DNA from: Mycobacterium sp. MYCO198283
GTDB taxonomy: Bacteria; Actinomycetota; Actinomycetes; Mycobacteriales; Mycobacteriaceae
Direction: 5' to 3'
Assembly (NCBI RefSeq): GCF_021213805.1
Contig: NZ_JAJQJI010000007.1
Span: forward strand, 1-64,000
Length of the DNA stretch: 64,000 nt
Made by a program: the position numbers and the translations under genes. Below are positions 8,338 to 31,763 of the stretch, one piece after another (position 1 is the first letter of the stretch; each line of letters starts with the position of its first letter). The notes beneath the pieces are model-generated. The model searched no databases, was not told the DNA's origin, and was given only the letters and a program-made list of their open reading frames with translations.

Positions 8338-10095
8338 ATGGCAAATCTCATCAACACCGAACGGGTGACCGTCAGCTACGGCACGCGCACGCTGTTGCGC
8401 GACGTGAGCCTCGGTGTCGACGACGGCGACGCGCTCGGTGTGGTGGGCCGCAACGGCGGCGGGAAGACGACGCTGCTCGAGGTGCTGACGAAGGTGCACC
8501 CGCCGGACAGCGGGCGGGTCACGCACACGGCGGGACTCTCGATCGGCTATCTGACGCAGGCCGACGAATTCGACGACACCGCGACCGTGCGCCGGATCGT
8601 CGTCAACGGCCGCGACGACCACGTCTGGGCCGCCGACGCCGCCACCCGGACCGTGGTGGAGCAGCTGTTGGGCGACGTGCCGATGGACGCATCGGTCCGC
8701 GGTCTCAGTGGCGGCGAGCGGCGGCGGGTGGCGCTGGCCGCAATCCTGCTCGGCGATCACGACGTGCTGGTGCTCGACGAGCCGACCAACCACCTCGACG
8801 TCGAGGCCATCGGCTGGCTGGCGCAGCAGCTCACCACCCGACGCCCGCGGGCGCTGATCGTGGTGAGCCACGACCGGTGGTTCCTCGACGCGGTGTGCAC
8901 CCGGATGTGGGAGGTGCACGACGGCACGGTCGACGCCTACGACGGCGGCTACTCGGCGTACGTCCTCGCCCGCGCCGAGCGTCTCCGCCTCGCAGCGGGC
9001 GTCGCCGCGCGGCGCAAGAACCTGCTGCGCAAGGAGCTGGCGTGGCTGCGCCGCGGCCCACCCGCCCGCACGTCGAAACCGCGGTTCCGCATCCAGGCCG
9101 CGAACGCGCTGATCGCCGACGAACCGCCGCCACGCGACCCGCTGGTGCTGCAGCGGTTTGCGATGTCGCGGCTGGGCAAGGACGTCTTCGACCTGCATCG
9201 GGTGATGCTCGAGGTTGGCGATCCGCCGCAGCGGGTGCTCGACGGGCTCGACTGGTCCATCGGACCGGGCGCCCGGATCGGGCTGGTCGGGGTCAACGGC
9301 AGCGGTAAGACGACGGTGCTGCGGCTGCTGGCCGGTGACCTGCAGCCGACGGCGGGCACCGTCAAGCGCGGGACGACGCTGCGGATCGGGCATCTGAGCC
9401 AGGGGCTGAGCGAGCTCGACCCGGCCGACCGGGTGCTCGACGCGGTCGAGAGCCGCCGCCGCATCACCGAGCTGGCGGGCGGTCGCGAGACGAGCGTGTC
9501 GACACTGCTGGAGGAGTTCGGCTTCACCGGCGACAAGCTGACCACCCGCATCGGCGAGCTGTCCGGCGGCGAGAAGCGCCGGCTGCAGTTCCTGCGGATG
9601 CTGCTCGACGAGCCGAACGTGCTGTTGCTCGACGAGCCCACCAACGACTTGGACATCGACACCCTGACCGTCATCGAGGACTACCTCGACGGCTGGCCCG
9701 GCACCCTGCTCGTCGTCACCCACGACCGGTACTTCCTGGAGCGGGTCTGCGACGTCACCTACGCGATGACCGGCGACGGGCGGTGCGTCATGCTGCCGGG
9801 TGGGCTTGACCAGTACCTGGAGCAGCGCAGCGGCCGCGAGCAGAACCCGTCGCGGGCACAACCGGTCGAGCGCGGCGAGTCCGACGCGGCACGGCAGCGC
9901 CGCACCGCCAAGGAGTTGGGCCGCATCGAAAGTCAGCTCGGCAAGCTGGACGACCGGATCGGCCGGCTGCACCAGACCATGGCCGACGCCGCCAACGATC
10001 ACGTGCGGCTCGGTGAGCTCAACCGCGAACTGGACGACCTCCAGACCCGCAAGGACGAGCTGGAGAACGCCTGGCTGGCCGCCGCCGACGACTGA
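8338..10095 (+). CDS. ABC-F family ATPase (Uup/EttA/macrolide-resistance type)
   Basis: The 585-residue soluble protein holds two ABC domains without membrane segments. First domain: Walker A GRNGGGKTT, signature LSGGERRRVALA, Walker B VLVLDEPTNHLD. Second: GVNGSGKTT, LSGGEKRRLQFL, VLLLDEPTNDLD. A charged C-terminal tail (about 515-585, RRTAKELGRIESQLGKLDDRI...) looks like the coiled coil of Uup. ABC-F proteins act on the ribosome and some protect it from antibiotics. By position and sequence it corresponds to Rv1668c/Rv1667c, annotated in M. tuberculosis as two pieces of a macrolide transporter; here the gene is intact. Confidence 0.9.
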   Translation: MANLINTERVTVSYGTRTLLRDVSLGVDDGDALGVVGRNGGGKTTLLEVLTKVHPPDSGRVTHTAGLSIGYLTQADEFDDTATVRRIVVNGRDDHVWAADAATRTVVEQLLGDVPMDASVRGLSGGERRRVALAAILLGDHDVLVLDEPTNHLDVEAIGWLAQQLTTRRPRALIVVSHDRWFLDAVCTRMWEVHDGTVDAYDGGYSAYVLARAERLRLAAGVAARRKNLLRKELAWLRRGPPARTSKPRFRIQAANALIADEPPPRDPLVLQRFAMSRLGKDVFDLHRVMLEVGDPPQRVLDGLDWSIGPGARIGLVGVNGSGKTTVLRLLAGDLQPTAGTVKRGTTLRIGHLSQGLSELDPADRVLDAVESRRRITELAGGRETSVSTLLEEFGFTGDKLTTRIGELSGGEKRRLQFLRMLLDEPNVLLLDEPTNDLDIDTLTVIEDYLDGWPGTLLVVTHDRYFLERVCDVTYAMTGDGRCVMLPGGLDQYLEQRSGREQNPSRAQPVERGESDAARQRRTAKELGRIESQLGKLDDRIGRLHQTMADAANDHVRLGELNRELDDLQTRKDELENAWLAAADD

Positions 10096-10096
10096 C

Positions 10097-10131
10097 GATC
10101 CGCGTCGACCCGTCGGCGCACCGGACGCGGG

Positions 10132-10133
<2 letters not shown>
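10097..10133. terminator. Hairpin between convergent ABC-F and argH genes
   Basis: Arms 10097-10106 and 10124-10133 (GATCCGCGTC / GACGCGGGTC) pair over 10 bp with one G-T pair and a 17-base loop. The hairpin sits just after the ABC-F stop and overlaps the argH stop, so it may terminate in both directions. There is no T tract, as is common in mycobacteria. Confidence 0.45.
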
Positions 10134-12844
<2,711 letters not shown>

Positions 12845-12869
12845 GAGGGGTTCTCCTTACTCGGTACTG

Positions 12870-23070
<10,201 letters not shown>

Positions 23071-23195
23071 GGCGCCAGCCTACGGGCACGGCGGAGCGCC
23101 CGGCAACGCCGACGTCGCTGGGGTGCGGTATATGCGCAGGTAGAGCGGCCGCGCACCGGCTGGCGACGGTTGCCCACGCCATCGTGGCCAGGTGA

Positions 23196-23224
23196 TGGAC
23201 AACAGCTGTTGTCACACTTATCGT
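23196..23224 (+). promoter_or_regulatory. Promoter with 16-bp perfect palindromic operator
   Basis: TGGACA (23196-23201) and TATCGT (23219-23224) are spaced by exactly 17 bp and precede the DUF2236 gene. A perfect palindrome GACAACAGCTGTTGTC lies at 23198-23213, covering most of the -35 and half of the spacer. This is a typical repressor position. Transcription would start near 23231, leaving a short leader with the SD AGGAGGT at 23244-23250. The regulator is not identified. Confidence 0.6.
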
Positions 23225-23255
23225 GGTGGTGTCCGGTCGTCCTAGGAGGTTCGCG

Positions 23256-24257
23256 ATGACCACGGATTCCCCCACCCCACTGGGTCCTGACTCGTTGACC
23301 TGGAAGTACTTCGGCGACCTGCGCACCGGCATGATGGGCATCTGGATCGGCACGCTGCAGAACATGTACCCGGAGCTGGGCGCCGCGGTCGAGCAGCACT
23401 CCATCGTCATGCGGGAGCCGCTGCAGCGGGTGGCGCGATCGGTGTACCCGATCATGGGCGTGGTCTACGACGGCGTCCGGGCCGGCGCGACCGGCGAGCA
23501 GGTCCGCGGCTACCACGCGTCGATCAAGGGCGTCGACGCATCGGGCCGTCGCTACCACGCCCTGAACCCCGAGACGTTCTACTGGGCGCACGCGACGTTC
23601 TTCATGCTGGTGGTCAAGACGGCCGAATACTTCTGCGGCGGGCTCACCGAAGCCGAGAAGCGGCAGCTCTTCGACGAGCACGTGCAGTGGTACCGCATGT
23701 ACGGCATGAGCATGCGCCCGGTCCCGCGGAGCTGGGAGGAGTTCTGCGAGTACTGGGACCGGGTCTGTCGCGACGAGCTGGAGCTGAACCCCGCCGCCCG
23801 TGACATCCTCACGATGCGCATCCCGAAGCCGTGGTTCGTCGCTGTGCCGACCCCGGTGTGGGACCAGCTGTTCAAACCGATGCTGGCCGGTCAGCGCTGG
23901 ATCGCGGCCGGACTGTTCGACCCCGCGGTCCGCGAGAAGGCGGGACTGCGCTGGACGCCCGGCGACGAGGTGCTGCTGCGCCTGTTCGGCAAGGCGGTCG
24001 AGCTGGCGTTCCTGGCCGTACCCGACGAGATCCGGCTGCATCCGCGGGCGCTGTCGGCGTACCGGCGCGCGGCGGGCCGGCAACGCGGCGACGCCCCGCT
24101 GGTCGAGGCGCCGGCGTTCTTCGGGCCGCCGCGGGACCGCCGCACGCTACCGGTGCACTACGTGCCGCGGCGCCGCTCGCTGGCGGCGCGGGCGGGCTCA
24201 CTGATGCACGGCACGCTGTCGCTGGCCGGTGTGCGCCGGGGATCGCCGGCCGCCTGA
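23256..24257 (+). CDS. DUF2236 / MpaB-type oxygenase-like protein (Rv1645c-like)
   Basis: About 333 residues of the DUF2236 family, which includes latex-clearing oxygenase Lcp and the fungal MpaB. Family features are the N-terminal GPDSLTWKYFGDLRTGMMG, a histidine-rich HPE/ETFYWAHATFF segment (residues ~105-125) and the IMREPLQRV region. Most members are thought to be haem or metal oxidases, but few have known substrates. ATG 23256 has an unusually strong SD (AGGAGGT, 5 bp spacing). The ORF can be read upstream from 23223, but that part lies in the promoter leader. It converges with tsnR with no gap. Confidence 0.82.
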   Translation: MTTDSPTPLGPDSLTWKYFGDLRTGMMGIWIGTLQNMYPELGAAVEQHSIVMREPLQRVARSVYPIMGVVYDGVRAGATGEQVRGYHASIKGVDASGRRYHALNPETFYWAHATFFMLVVKTAEYFCGGLTEAEKRQLFDEHVQWYRMYGMSMRPVPRSWEEFCEYWDRVCRDELELNPAARDILTMRIPKPWFVAVPTPVWDQLFKPMLAGQRWIAAGLFDPAVREKAGLRWTPGDEVLLRLFGKAVELAFLAVPDEIRLHPRALSAYRRAAGRQRGDAPLVEAPAFFGPPRDRRTLPVHYVPRRRSLAARAGSLMHGTLSLAGVRRGSPAA

Positions 24258-25034
24258 CTACCGGCGGCGGTGCGCACGAGCCGACTGGTAGAGGCAGATC
24301 GCCGCGGCCGCGGCCACGTTGAGGCTCTCGGCGGCCCCGGCCATCGGGATCCGGATGCGATGGGTGGCCGCCGCCGCGATCGCGGGCGGCAGGCCGTGCG
24401 CCTCCGGGCCGAACACCCATGCGGTCGGGGCACGCAGCAGGTCGTCCGCGTCGTCGAGCGCGGTGTCGCCGTCGACGGTCGTCGCGCAGGTCTGCAGGCC
24501 CGCCGCCACCAGCGCGGCGAGCGCGGCGTCGGCGTCGGGCACCTCGACCACGGGAACGCCGAAGATGCTGCCGGCCGACGCGCGCAGGCACTTGCCGTTG
24601 TACGGGTCGACCGAGTCGCCGGCGAACACGACGCCGTCGGCCCCCATCGCATCGGCGATGCGGATGAGCGTTCCGGCGTTCCCGGGTTCGGCGATGCCGA
24701 CGGCCACCGCGAACAGCCGGGGCGAGCCCGCCAGCACGTCCGGCAGGGTGACGGCCGGGGCGCGGCACACCGCCACCAGCCCCACCGGGGTGACGGTGTC
24801 CGACAGCGCCGTTGCGGCCTTGGCGGTCACCGGTGTCACCGGGACGTCAGCGAGCAGCGGTGCGAAGCGCGCCGCCGCCTCCTCGGTGACGAACACCTCG
24901 TCGGCCACACCGCGCCGCAGCGCCGCGGCCACCAGGTTGGGACCTTCGGCCAGGAACCGGCCGGCCTTGCGCCGGGCGGAGTGGCGGTGCAGCTTCGCCG
25001 CGGCCACCACCCGCCCGGACCGCTCGGTCAGCAC
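24258..25034 (-). CDS. tsnR: SpoU-family 23S rRNA/tRNA methyltransferase
   Basis: The 258-residue protein is a SPOUT methyltransferase. The N-terminal substrate-binding part has RRKAGRFLAEGPNLVAAALRRG. The C-terminal knot is visible as VAVGIAEPGNAGTLIRIADAMGADGVVF, WVFGPEAHGLPPAI and IRIPMAGAAESLNVAAAAAICLYQ, the three SpoU motifs. In M. tuberculosis the orthologue is called tsnR. It is the fourth gene of infC-rpmI-rplT-tsnR, 26 bp after rplT, and starts with GTG. Confidence 0.93.
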   Translation of the reverse strand: MLTERSGRVVAAAKLHRHSARRKAGRFLAEGPNLVAAALRRGVADEVFVTEEAAARFAPLLADVPVTPVTAKAATALSDTVTPVGLVAVCRAPAVTLPDVLAGSPRLFAVAVGIAEPGNAGTLIRIADAMGADGVVFAGDSVDPYNGKCLRASAGSIFGVPVVEVPDADAALAALVAAGLQTCATTVDGDTALDDADDLLRAPTAWVFGPEAHGLPPAIAAAATHRIRIPMAGAAESLNVAAAAAICLYQSARAHRRR

Positions 25035-25060
25035 TGCTCAGCGGGTATGCGCCGGGAGGC

Positions 25061-25450
25061 TCAGGCTGCCTCGTCGGAGGGGGCGTTCACATCGGCGGGC
25101 AGGGCGGCGCGGGCCACCTCGACCAGCGCGGCGAAGGCGTCGGGATCGCTGACGGCGATCTCCGCGAGGTTCTTGCGGTCGACGTCCACCTCGGCGGCCT
25201 TGAGGCCCTGGATCAGCCGGTTGTAGGTGATGCCGTTCGCGCGGGCCGCGGCGTTGATCCGCGCGATCCACAGCTTGCGGAAGTCACCCTTGCGGGCGCG
25301 CCGGTCGCGGTAGGCGTAATTCAGCGAATGCAGCTGCTGCTCTTTGGCCTTGCGATACAGCCGCGACCGCTGGCCGCGATAGCCCTTCGAGGCCTTCAGG
25401 ACGGTGCGCCGCTTCTTCTGGGCGTTGACCGCCCGTTTCACCCGTGCCAT
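25061..25450 (-). CDS. rplT: 50S ribosomal protein L20
   Basis: The 129-residue protein binds 23S rRNA early in large-subunit assembly. Family segments [35 protein letters not shown] and [18 protein letters not shown] are intact. In several bacteria L20 represses its own operon through the mRNA. It carries a C-terminal acidic extension (NAPSDEAA) common in actinobacteria. Confidence 0.98.
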   Translation of the reverse strand: MARVKRAVNAQKKRRTVLKASKGYRGQRSRLYRKAKEQQLHSLNYAYRDRRARKGDFRKLWIARINAAARANGITYNRLIQGLKAAEVDVDRKNLAEIAVSDPDAFAALVEVARAALPADVNAPSDEAA

Positions 25451-25505
25451 GGGTTGTTCCTACTCTCGTTCGGTAAGCGTGGTCGTAGCGGAAAACGGCG
25501 GCGTG

Positions 25506-25700
25506 TCAGCCGTTGAGCATCGCGTTGATGCGCTTGGTGTCGTTGGCCGACACCGTCGTGCGGCCGTCGAGCCGACGGGTGCGCTTGGTGGGCTTGTGCT
25601 CCAGCAGGTGGCGGCGGTTGGCCTTCTGCCGGACGATCTTGCCGGTCCCGGTGCGCCGGAAGCGCTTCGAGGCGCCGCTGTGGGTCTTGGCCTTGGGCAT
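25506..25700 (-). CDS. rpmI: 50S ribosomal protein L35
   Basis: A 64-residue basic protein: [20 protein letters not shown], then [14 protein letters not shown], the L35 signature. It sits between infC and rplT as in most bacteria. Start ATG 25700. Confidence 0.97.
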   Translation of the reverse strand: MPKAKTHSGASKRFRRTGTGKIVRQKANRRHLLEHKPTKRTRRLDGRTTVSANDTKRINAMLNG

Positions 25701-25726
25701 CTGTCCTCAGTCCTTCGTGGTGGTGG

Positions 25727-26305
<579 letters not shown>

Positions 26306-26390
26306 GGGGCCTCCCCTGGTTGGTGTCCGTGGGTGCGGCCACCGCGGCTCTTCGCGCCGGGCGCAGCGAGGCGGAGATCCCGATGCCAGC

Positions 26391-26418
26391 AAAAAAGCCC
26401 TGCAGTTGCAGGGCCCGT
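26391..26418 (-). terminator. Intrinsic terminator (attenuator) inside the infC leader
   Basis: On the minus strand GCCCTGC-AACT-GCAGGGC is followed directly by six T. This is a textbook factor-independent terminator, rare in mycobacteria. It lies 85 bp upstream of the infC start and about 150 bp downstream of the predicted transcription start, so it should control read-through into infC-rpmI-rplT-tsnR rather than end another gene. Confidence 0.75.
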
Positions 26419-26569
26419 TGCCGACCGGTCGTGGCGAAACGTCACCCGCGCGCTGGCGCGGAACGGGCACCAGGTACCCGTGACCGGAACCGCGTGACCG
26501 ATGAGGTCGGCGGTGGGAGCGGGGCTCCACTTGCTGTCCCTGGCGGTAGCCGAGACGGTCGCGCATGGA

Positions 26570-26575
26570 AGTCTA
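26570..26575 (-). promoter_or_regulatory. infC operon promoter (-10)
   Basis: The minus strand reads TGCTAGACT, an extended -10 (TGN-TAGACT). The -35 region TCGGTG (26598-26593) is weak. Transcription would begin near 26563 and give a leader of about 258 bases before the AUC start, holding the terminator at 26391-26418. Confidence 0.5.
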
Positions 26576-26581
26576 GCAGCC

Positions 26582-26938
26582 ATGACCGACCCCACCGAAC
26601 CGACGCCGGTCGAGCCGGCGGCTCGCGAGCTCGCCGACATCCCCGCCGTGGAGGTCATCAGTCGCTCGGCCGTCATGTTGATGAGCGCGGCGGCGGAAAA
26701 GCTCGGCCTGGCGTCGGACGACCCCGCCGACAGCCCGCACCGCGACCTCGACGAGGCGCGGCGGCTCATCACGGCGCTGGCTGGGTTGGTCACGGCCTCC
26801 GTCGAGTATCTCGGACCGCACGCAGGTCCGGTGCGGGACGGGCTGAAGCAACTGCAGTTGGCGTTCCGCGAGTTGAGCGCGCTACCCGACGAGCCGGGCA
26901 AGGGTCCGGGCGAAAAGTACACCGGCCCGGTGTGGTGA
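26582..26938 (+). CDS. DUF1844-family protein
   Basis: A 118-residue acidic soluble protein. The core ([20 protein letters not shown]..., [36 protein letters not shown]) matches DUF1844, a small helical family of unknown function common in actinobacteria and next to infC. ATG 26582 is preceded by no SD. Its start faces the infC promoter, with only about 7 bp between the infC -10 and this ATG, so the two share a divergent control region. Confidence 0.85.
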   Translation: MTDPTEPTPVEPAARELADIPAVEVISRSAVMLMSAAAEKLGLASDDPADSPHRDLDEARRLITALAGLVTASVEYLGPHAGPVRDGLKQLQLAFRELSALPDEPGKGPGEKYTGPVW

Positions 26939-26991
26939 CGCCGGGGCCGGCCGCGCCGTCGCGTTGCCGCCCATTCGGGCCACCCGGCGAA

Positions 26992-26997
26992 TACTGT
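26992..26997 (+). promoter_or_regulatory. -10 box, leaderless lysX
   Basis: TACTGT (TANNNT) ends 8 bp before the lysX ATG at 27006, placing the start of RNA at the start codon. No SD or clear -35 is visible. Confidence 0.4.
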
Positions 26998-27005
26998 CGC
27001 GGCCT

Positions 27006-30000
27006 ATGACGTCTGTCACCGAACGACCGCCGCTGGCGGCGCGCAACGCGTCGCGCTACCACTGGGTGCCGGCGGCGGCGGGCTGGTTCATCGGGATCAT
27101 CGCCACGCTGTCGCTGCTGGCGAGCATCTCCCCCGCGGTGCGCTGGCTCATCCGGGTGCCGCGCGAGTTCGTCGACGCCTACATCTTCAACTTCCCCGCC
27201 ACCAGCTTCGCGTGGGCGTTCGTGTTGGGCCTGCTCGCCGGTGCCCTGGCCGCCCGCAAACGCATCGCGTGGTGGATCCTGCTGCTCTACTTCGTGGCGG
27301 CCGTCGGCTGGAATGTCGGCGACCTGCTCACCGGCGACGAGTCCGTCACCGCCGAGATCGGCGAGCTCATCGGGCTCGTCGTCCACGTGCTGGCGATCGC
27401 GGTGCTGCTGCTGGCGCGCCGGCAGTTCTGGGCCAGGGTGCGGCGAGGGGCGCTGTGGCGGGCGGCCGGCGTGCTGGTGATCGGCATGGCGATCGGCATC
27501 CTGCTCGCCTGGGGACTGCTGGAGCTGTTCCCCGACACGCTGGCACCCGAGTACCGGCTCGGGTGGGCCGTCAACCGGGTGAGCGGGTTCGGCGCCATCG
27601 ACGCCGAGAACTTCGTGGGCCGCCCGCCGATCGTGCTCGACATGCTGTTCGGATTGTTCGGCGCCGTCGCGCTGATCGTCGCCACGATCGTGCTGTTCCT
27701 GTCCCAGCGCGCCGACAACGCCCTGACCGGCGAGGACGAGTCGGCGATCCGCGGGCTGCTGGAACTGTGGGGCAAGAACGACTCGCTGGGCTACTTCGCC
27801 ACCCGCCGGGACAAGTCGGTGGTGTTCTCGCCGAACGGCCGCGCCGCCGTCACCTACCGGGTCGAGGTCGGCGTCTGCCTGGCCAGCGGTGATCCCGTCG
27901 GCGACCCCCGCGCGTGGGGTCAGGCCGTGGAGGCCTGGCTCAACCTCTGCGAGGCGTACGGCTGGGCGCCCGGGGTGATGGGCGCCAGCAAGGAAGGCGC
28001 CGAGGTCTACCGCGAGGCGGGCCTCAACGCGCTCGAGCTGGGCGACGAGGCGATCCTGCACCCGGACAGCTTCAAGCTGTCGGGCCCCGAGATGCGCGCG
28101 GTCCGGCAGGCGGTCACCCGCGCCCGCCGCGCCGGGCTGACGGTGCGGATCCGGCGTCACCGCGACATCGCCGCCGACGAGATGGCCGAGGTGATCCGGC
28201 GCGCCGACGGCTGGCGCGACACCGGGACCGAGCGCGGTTTCTCGATGGCGCTGGGCCGGCTCGGCGACCCGGCCGACGGGGACTGCCTGCTCGTCGAAGC
28301 AGTCCGTGGCGAGGCGGCCGACGGCGGCGACGTCGTCGCGATGCTGTCCTTGGTGCCGTGGGGCACGAACGGCGTCTCGCTGGACCTGATGCGGCGGTCG
28401 CCGCAGTCCCCCAACGGCACCATCGAGTTGATGGTCACCGAGCTCTGCCTGCAGGGCGAGCGGTTCGGCATCACCCGGATCTCGCTGAACTTCGCGATGT
28501 TCCGGTCCGCGTTCGAGGAGGGCGCGCGGCTGGGCGCCGGTCCGGTCGCGCGGCTGTGGCGGGGTCTGCTGGTGTTCTTCTCCCGCTGGTGGCAGCTCGA
28601 AACGCTGTACCGCTCCAACATGAAGTACCAGCCGGAGTGGGTGCCGCGGTTCGCCTGCTACGCCGACACCCGCCAGATTCCTCGCGTCGGCGTGGCCTCG
28701 GTGATCGCCGAAGGCTTCCTGGTGCTGCCCTTCAGCCGCCGCCCGGCGCCGCACACCGGTCAGCACTCGGCCGTGCCGCAGACCGTCAAGGCGACGGGCC
28801 TGCTGCACCAGGACGGCAGCGCACCCGACGTCAGCACCCTCGTCGCCGACCCCGATCCGTCGGAGCCCAGGACCCGGCTGCCCGAACAGGTCCGCGTGCG
28901 GATGGACAAGCTCAAGGCGCTGCAGGACCGCGGCGTCGACGCCTATCCGGTCGGCCGCCCGCCGAGCCATACGGTCGCCCAGGCGCTGGCCCTCACCGAC
29001 GAGACGGCCACTGTCACGGTGGCCGGCCGCGTGCTCCGCGAACGCGACTACGGCGGTGTGGTGTTCGCCCAGCTGCGCGACTGGTCGGCCGACGTGCAAC
29101 TGCTGCTCGACGATTCCCGGCTCGAGGGCACGGCGGCCGACTTCAACACCGCCGTTGACCTCGGCGACCTCATCGAGGCCACCGGCACCATGGGGTACAG
29201 CAAGAACGGCACCCGGTCGCTGCTGGTGACGCGGTGGCGGCTCATCGGCAAATGCCTGCGGCCGCTGCCGGACAAGTGGAAGGGGCTGACCGACCAGGAG
29301 GCCCGGGTGCGGGCGCGCTACGTCGACCTGGCGATCAACACCGAGGCCCGCGAGTTGATCCGGGCCCGCAGCGGCGTGCTGCACGCGATCCGGGAGACCC
29401 TGTTCGCCAAGGACTTCATCGAGGTCGAGACGCCGATCCTGCAGCAGATCCACGGCGGCGCGAACGCGCGGCCGTTCCTGACGCACATCAACGCCTACGA
29501 CCTCGACCTGTACCTGCGGATCGCGCCGGAGCTCTACCTCAAACGGCTCTGCGTCGGCGGCGTCGAGCGGGTCTTCGAGCTGGGCCGGGCGTTCCGCAAC
29601 GAGGGCGTCGACTTCAGCCACAACCCGGAGTTCACCCTGCTCGAGGCCTACCAGGCGCACGCCGACTACCGGACGTGGATCGACGGCTGCCGCGAGCTCA
29701 TCCAGAACGCGGCGCAGGCCGCGAACGGCGCGCACGTGTTCCTGCGGCCCCGCTCCGACGACCCGGCCGGCGCGCTGGAGCCGGTCGACATCTCCGGCGA
29801 ATGGGCCGTCAAGACCGTGCACGACGCGGTGTCCGAGGCGCTCGGCGAGCACATCGACGCCGGCACCGATCTCGCGACGCTGCGACGGCTCTGCGACGGC
29901 GCGCACATCCCCTACCAGTCGCAGTGGGACGAGGGCGCCGTCGTGCTGGAGATGTACGAGCACCTCGTCGAGGACCGCACCGAGGCCCCGACCTTCTACA

Positions 30001-30341
30001 CCGACTTCCCGACGTCCGTCTCGCCGCTCACCCGGCCGCACCGCAGCAAGCCGGGCGTCGCCGAGCGGTGGGACCTCGTCGCCTGGGGCGTCGAATTGGG
30101 CACCGCCTACAGCGAACTCACCGATCCGGTGGAGCAGCGCCGCCGGCTGCAGGAGCAGTCCTTGCTGGCGGCCGGTGGCGACCCGGAGGCGATGGAGCTC
30201 GACGAGGACTTCCTGCAGGCCATGGAATACGCGATGCCGCCGACCGGCGGGCTGGGCATGGGCGTCGACCGCGTCGTCATGCTCATCACCGGGCGCAGCA
30301 TCCGCGAGACCCTGCCCTTCCCGCTGGCGAAGCCCCGGTAG
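27006..30341 (+). CDS. lysX: Bifunctional lysyl-phosphatidylglycerol synthetase / lysyl-tRNA synthetase
   Basis: About 1111 residues, anchored in the membrane. Residues ~20-245 form several membrane spans, followed by a DUF2156 (MprF-like) transferase domain (about 245-600; [46 protein letters not shown]). From about 640 a complete class II lysyl-tRNA synthetase follows: OB fold ([21 protein letters not shown]), motif 2 ([18 protein letters not shown]) and motif 3 ([15 protein letters not shown]). LysX charges tRNA-Lys and passes lysine to phosphatidylglycerol, lowering surface charge and protecting against cationic peptides. Start ATG 27006. Confidence 0.95.
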   Translation: MTSVTERPPLAARNASRYHWVPAAAGWFIGIIATLSLLASISPAVRWLIRVPREFVDAYIFNFPATSFAWAFVLGLLAGALAARKRIAWWILLLYFVAAVGWNVGDLLTGDESVTAEIGELIGLVVHVLAIAVLLLARRQFWARVRRGALWRAAGVLVIGMAIGILLAWGLLELFPDTLAPEYRLGWAVNRVSGFGAIDAENFVGRPPIVLDMLFGLFGAVALIVATIVLFLSQRADNALTGEDESAIRGLLELWGKNDSLGYFATRRDKSVVFSPNGRAAVTYRVEVGVCLASGDPVGDPRAWGQAVEAWLNLCEAYGWAPGVMGASKEGAEVYREAGLNALELGDEAILHPDSFKLSGPEMRAVRQAVTRARRAGLTVRIRRHRDIAADEMAEVIRRADGWRDTGTERGFSMALGRLGDPADGDCLLVEAVRGEAADGGDVVAMLSLVPWGTNGVSLDLMRRSPQSPNGTIELMVTELCLQGERFGITRISLNFAMFRSAFEEGARLGAGPVARLWRGLLVFFSRWWQLETLYRSNMKYQPEWVPRFACYADTRQIPRVGVASVIAEGFLVLPFSRRPAPHTGQHSAVPQTVKATGLLHQDGSAPDVSTLVADPDPSEPRTRLPEQVRVRMDKLKALQDRGVDAYPVGRPPSHTVAQALALTDETATVTVAGRVLRERDYGGVVFAQLRDWSADVQLLLDDSRLEGTAADFNTAVDLGDLIEATGTMGYSKNGTRSLLVTRWRLIGKCLRPLPDKWKGLTDQEARVRARYVDLAINTEARELIRARSGVLHAIRETLFAKDFIEVETPILQQIHGGANARPFLTHINAYDLDLYLRIAPELYLKRLCVGGVERVFELGRAFRNEGVDFSHNPEFTLLEAYQAHADYRTWIDGCRELIQNAAQAANGAHVFLRPRSDDPAGALEPVDISGEWAVKTVHDAVSEALGEHIDAGTDLATLRRLCDGAHIPYQSQWDEGAVVLEMYEHLVEDRTEAPTFYTDFPTSVSPLTRPHRSKPGVAERWDLVAWGVELGTAYSELTDPVEQRRRLQEQSLLAAGGDPEAMELDEDFLQAMEYAMPPTGGLGMGVDRVVMLITGRSIRETLPFPLAKPR

Positions 30342-30383
30342 TTTCACAGGGTTTCGTCAGCTTCGGGGGTCATCATATCGGCT

Positions 30384-31727
30384 GTGATCGCGGGCTTTCC
30401 TGCGCAGCTGTCGCTGCTGACCGGCTGGTTGCCGATCGTCATCCAGCTGGCGGCGGCGCTGACGCTGGTGGTCGCGGTCGACCGGCGGCCGCGGCGACGC
30501 CGGCTGCTGTGCGCGGTGCTGGCCGCGGCCGTGGTCGTGGCCGGCGCGGCGATCGGTCTGCGGCTGAGCGGCTCGGCCGGTGAGCCGGCGCCGCTGCAGC
30601 TGTGGTGGTGGCTCGCGGCGACCGCCGCGGCGGCGGTGCTGGTGCTCGCGCGGTGGCGCGGGGTGCGGTGGTGGCGGCGGGTCGCCAAGCTCGCGGCGGT
30701 GCCGGCGTGTGCGCTGTGCGCGGTGCTCGCGGTCAACACCTGGACCGGGTACCTGCCGACCGTCGGCACCGCGTGGAATCAGCTGACGTCCGGGCCGCTG
30801 CCGGACGAAGCCGACGGAACGGCGGTGTCCGTGTTGGTCGCCCACCACGCGATGCCGGCGACGGGCAAGGTGGTGCCGTTGGTGACCGGCGAGGCGGTGT
30901 CCGGCTTCCACCACCGCGAGGAGTTGGTGTACCTGCCGCCGGCGTGGTTCCGCTCCAGCCCGCCGCCCGCGCTTCCGCTCGTGCTGATGATCGGCGGCGA
31001 GTTCAACACCCCCGCGGACTGGATCCGCACCGGCAACGCGGTGACCACGGCCGACGCCTACGCGGCGCGGCACCGTGGCGTCGCGCCGATCCTGGTCTTC
31101 GCCGACCCCGGTGGCGCGTTCGCCAACGACACCGAGTGCGTCAACGGCCCGCGGGGCCGGGCGGCCGACCACCTGGTCGCCGAGGTCGTGCCGACCGCCG
31201 CGGCCCGGTTCTCGCCGGCGGGCCACCCGGCGCGGTGGGGCGTCGCCGGGTGGTCGATGGGCGGCACCTGCGCGGTGGACCTCGCCGTCATGCACCCGGA
31301 GGTGTTCAGTGCCTTCGTCGACATCGCCGGTGACGTTGCGCCGAACTCCGGGACGGTCGACCAGACGGTCGCGCGGCTGTTCGGCGGCGACCGGGCCGCG
31401 TGGTCGGCGTTCGACCCGCTCACGGTGATGGCCCGCCACGGTCCCTACCACGGGTTGGCGGGGTGGTTCGACGTCAACGGCGACGTGCGCGGGCACCGCG
31501 GCGACCCGCGGGTGACCGGTGATCAGCTCGACGCCGCGACGGTGCTCTGCGGCGCCGCCCGCGCCCGCGGCGTCGACTGCGACGTGCACACCCGACCCGG
31601 GCACCACGACTGGCCGTTCGCGGCGTCCGCGTGGGCCGCGGCGTTGCCCTGGCTCACCGACCGGCTCACCGCGTCGCCCGGACCGCACATCGTGCGGATC
31701 GCGGTCACCGCGCCGCGCGGCGGTTGA
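30384..31727 (+). CDS. Membrane-anchored esterase-like protein (Rv1639c-like)
   Basis: A 447-residue protein. Four hydrophobic segments occupy the first ~140 residues. An extracytoplasmic alpha/beta hydrolase domain of the esterase D / mycolyltransferase type follows. The nucleophile elbow is WGVAGWSMGGTCAVDLA, with LVLMIGGEFN in front and a C-terminal histidine in TRPGHHDWPFAASAW. Similarity to Ag85-like folds suggests a role in the cell envelope, but the substrate is unknown. GTG 30384 is 42 bp after lysX, so co-transcription is likely. Confidence 0.82.
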   Translation: MIAGFPAQLSLLTGWLPIVIQLAAALTLVVAVDRRPRRRRLLCAVLAAAVVVAGAAIGLRLSGSAGEPAPLQLWWWLAATAAAAVLVLARWRGVRWWRRVAKLAAVPACALCAVLAVNTWTGYLPTVGTAWNQLTSGPLPDEADGTAVSVLVAHHAMPATGKVVPLVTGEAVSGFHHREELVYLPPAWFRSSPPPALPLVLMIGGEFNTPADWIRTGNAVTTADAYAARHRGVAPILVFADPGGAFANDTECVNGPRGRAADHLVAEVVPTAAARFSPAGHPARWGVAGWSMGGTCAVDLAVMHPEVFSAFVDIAGDVAPNSGTVDQTVARLFGGDRAAWSAFDPLTVMARHGPYHGLAGWFDVNGDVRGHRGDPRVTGDQLDAATVLCGAARARGVDCDVHTRPGHHDWPFAASAWAAALPWLTDRLTASPGPHIVRIAVTAPRGG

Positions 31728-31763
31728 CCCCGCGGCCGGCCGCGACGGCGGTACGGTGACGTC

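Noticed and set aside
26306-26566. N-terminal extension of infC to an ATG at 26566
   Set aside because: The extension crosses an intrinsic terminator, reads low-complexity Arg/Ser-rich sequence and is not part of IF-3. The ATC with a strong SD explains the start.
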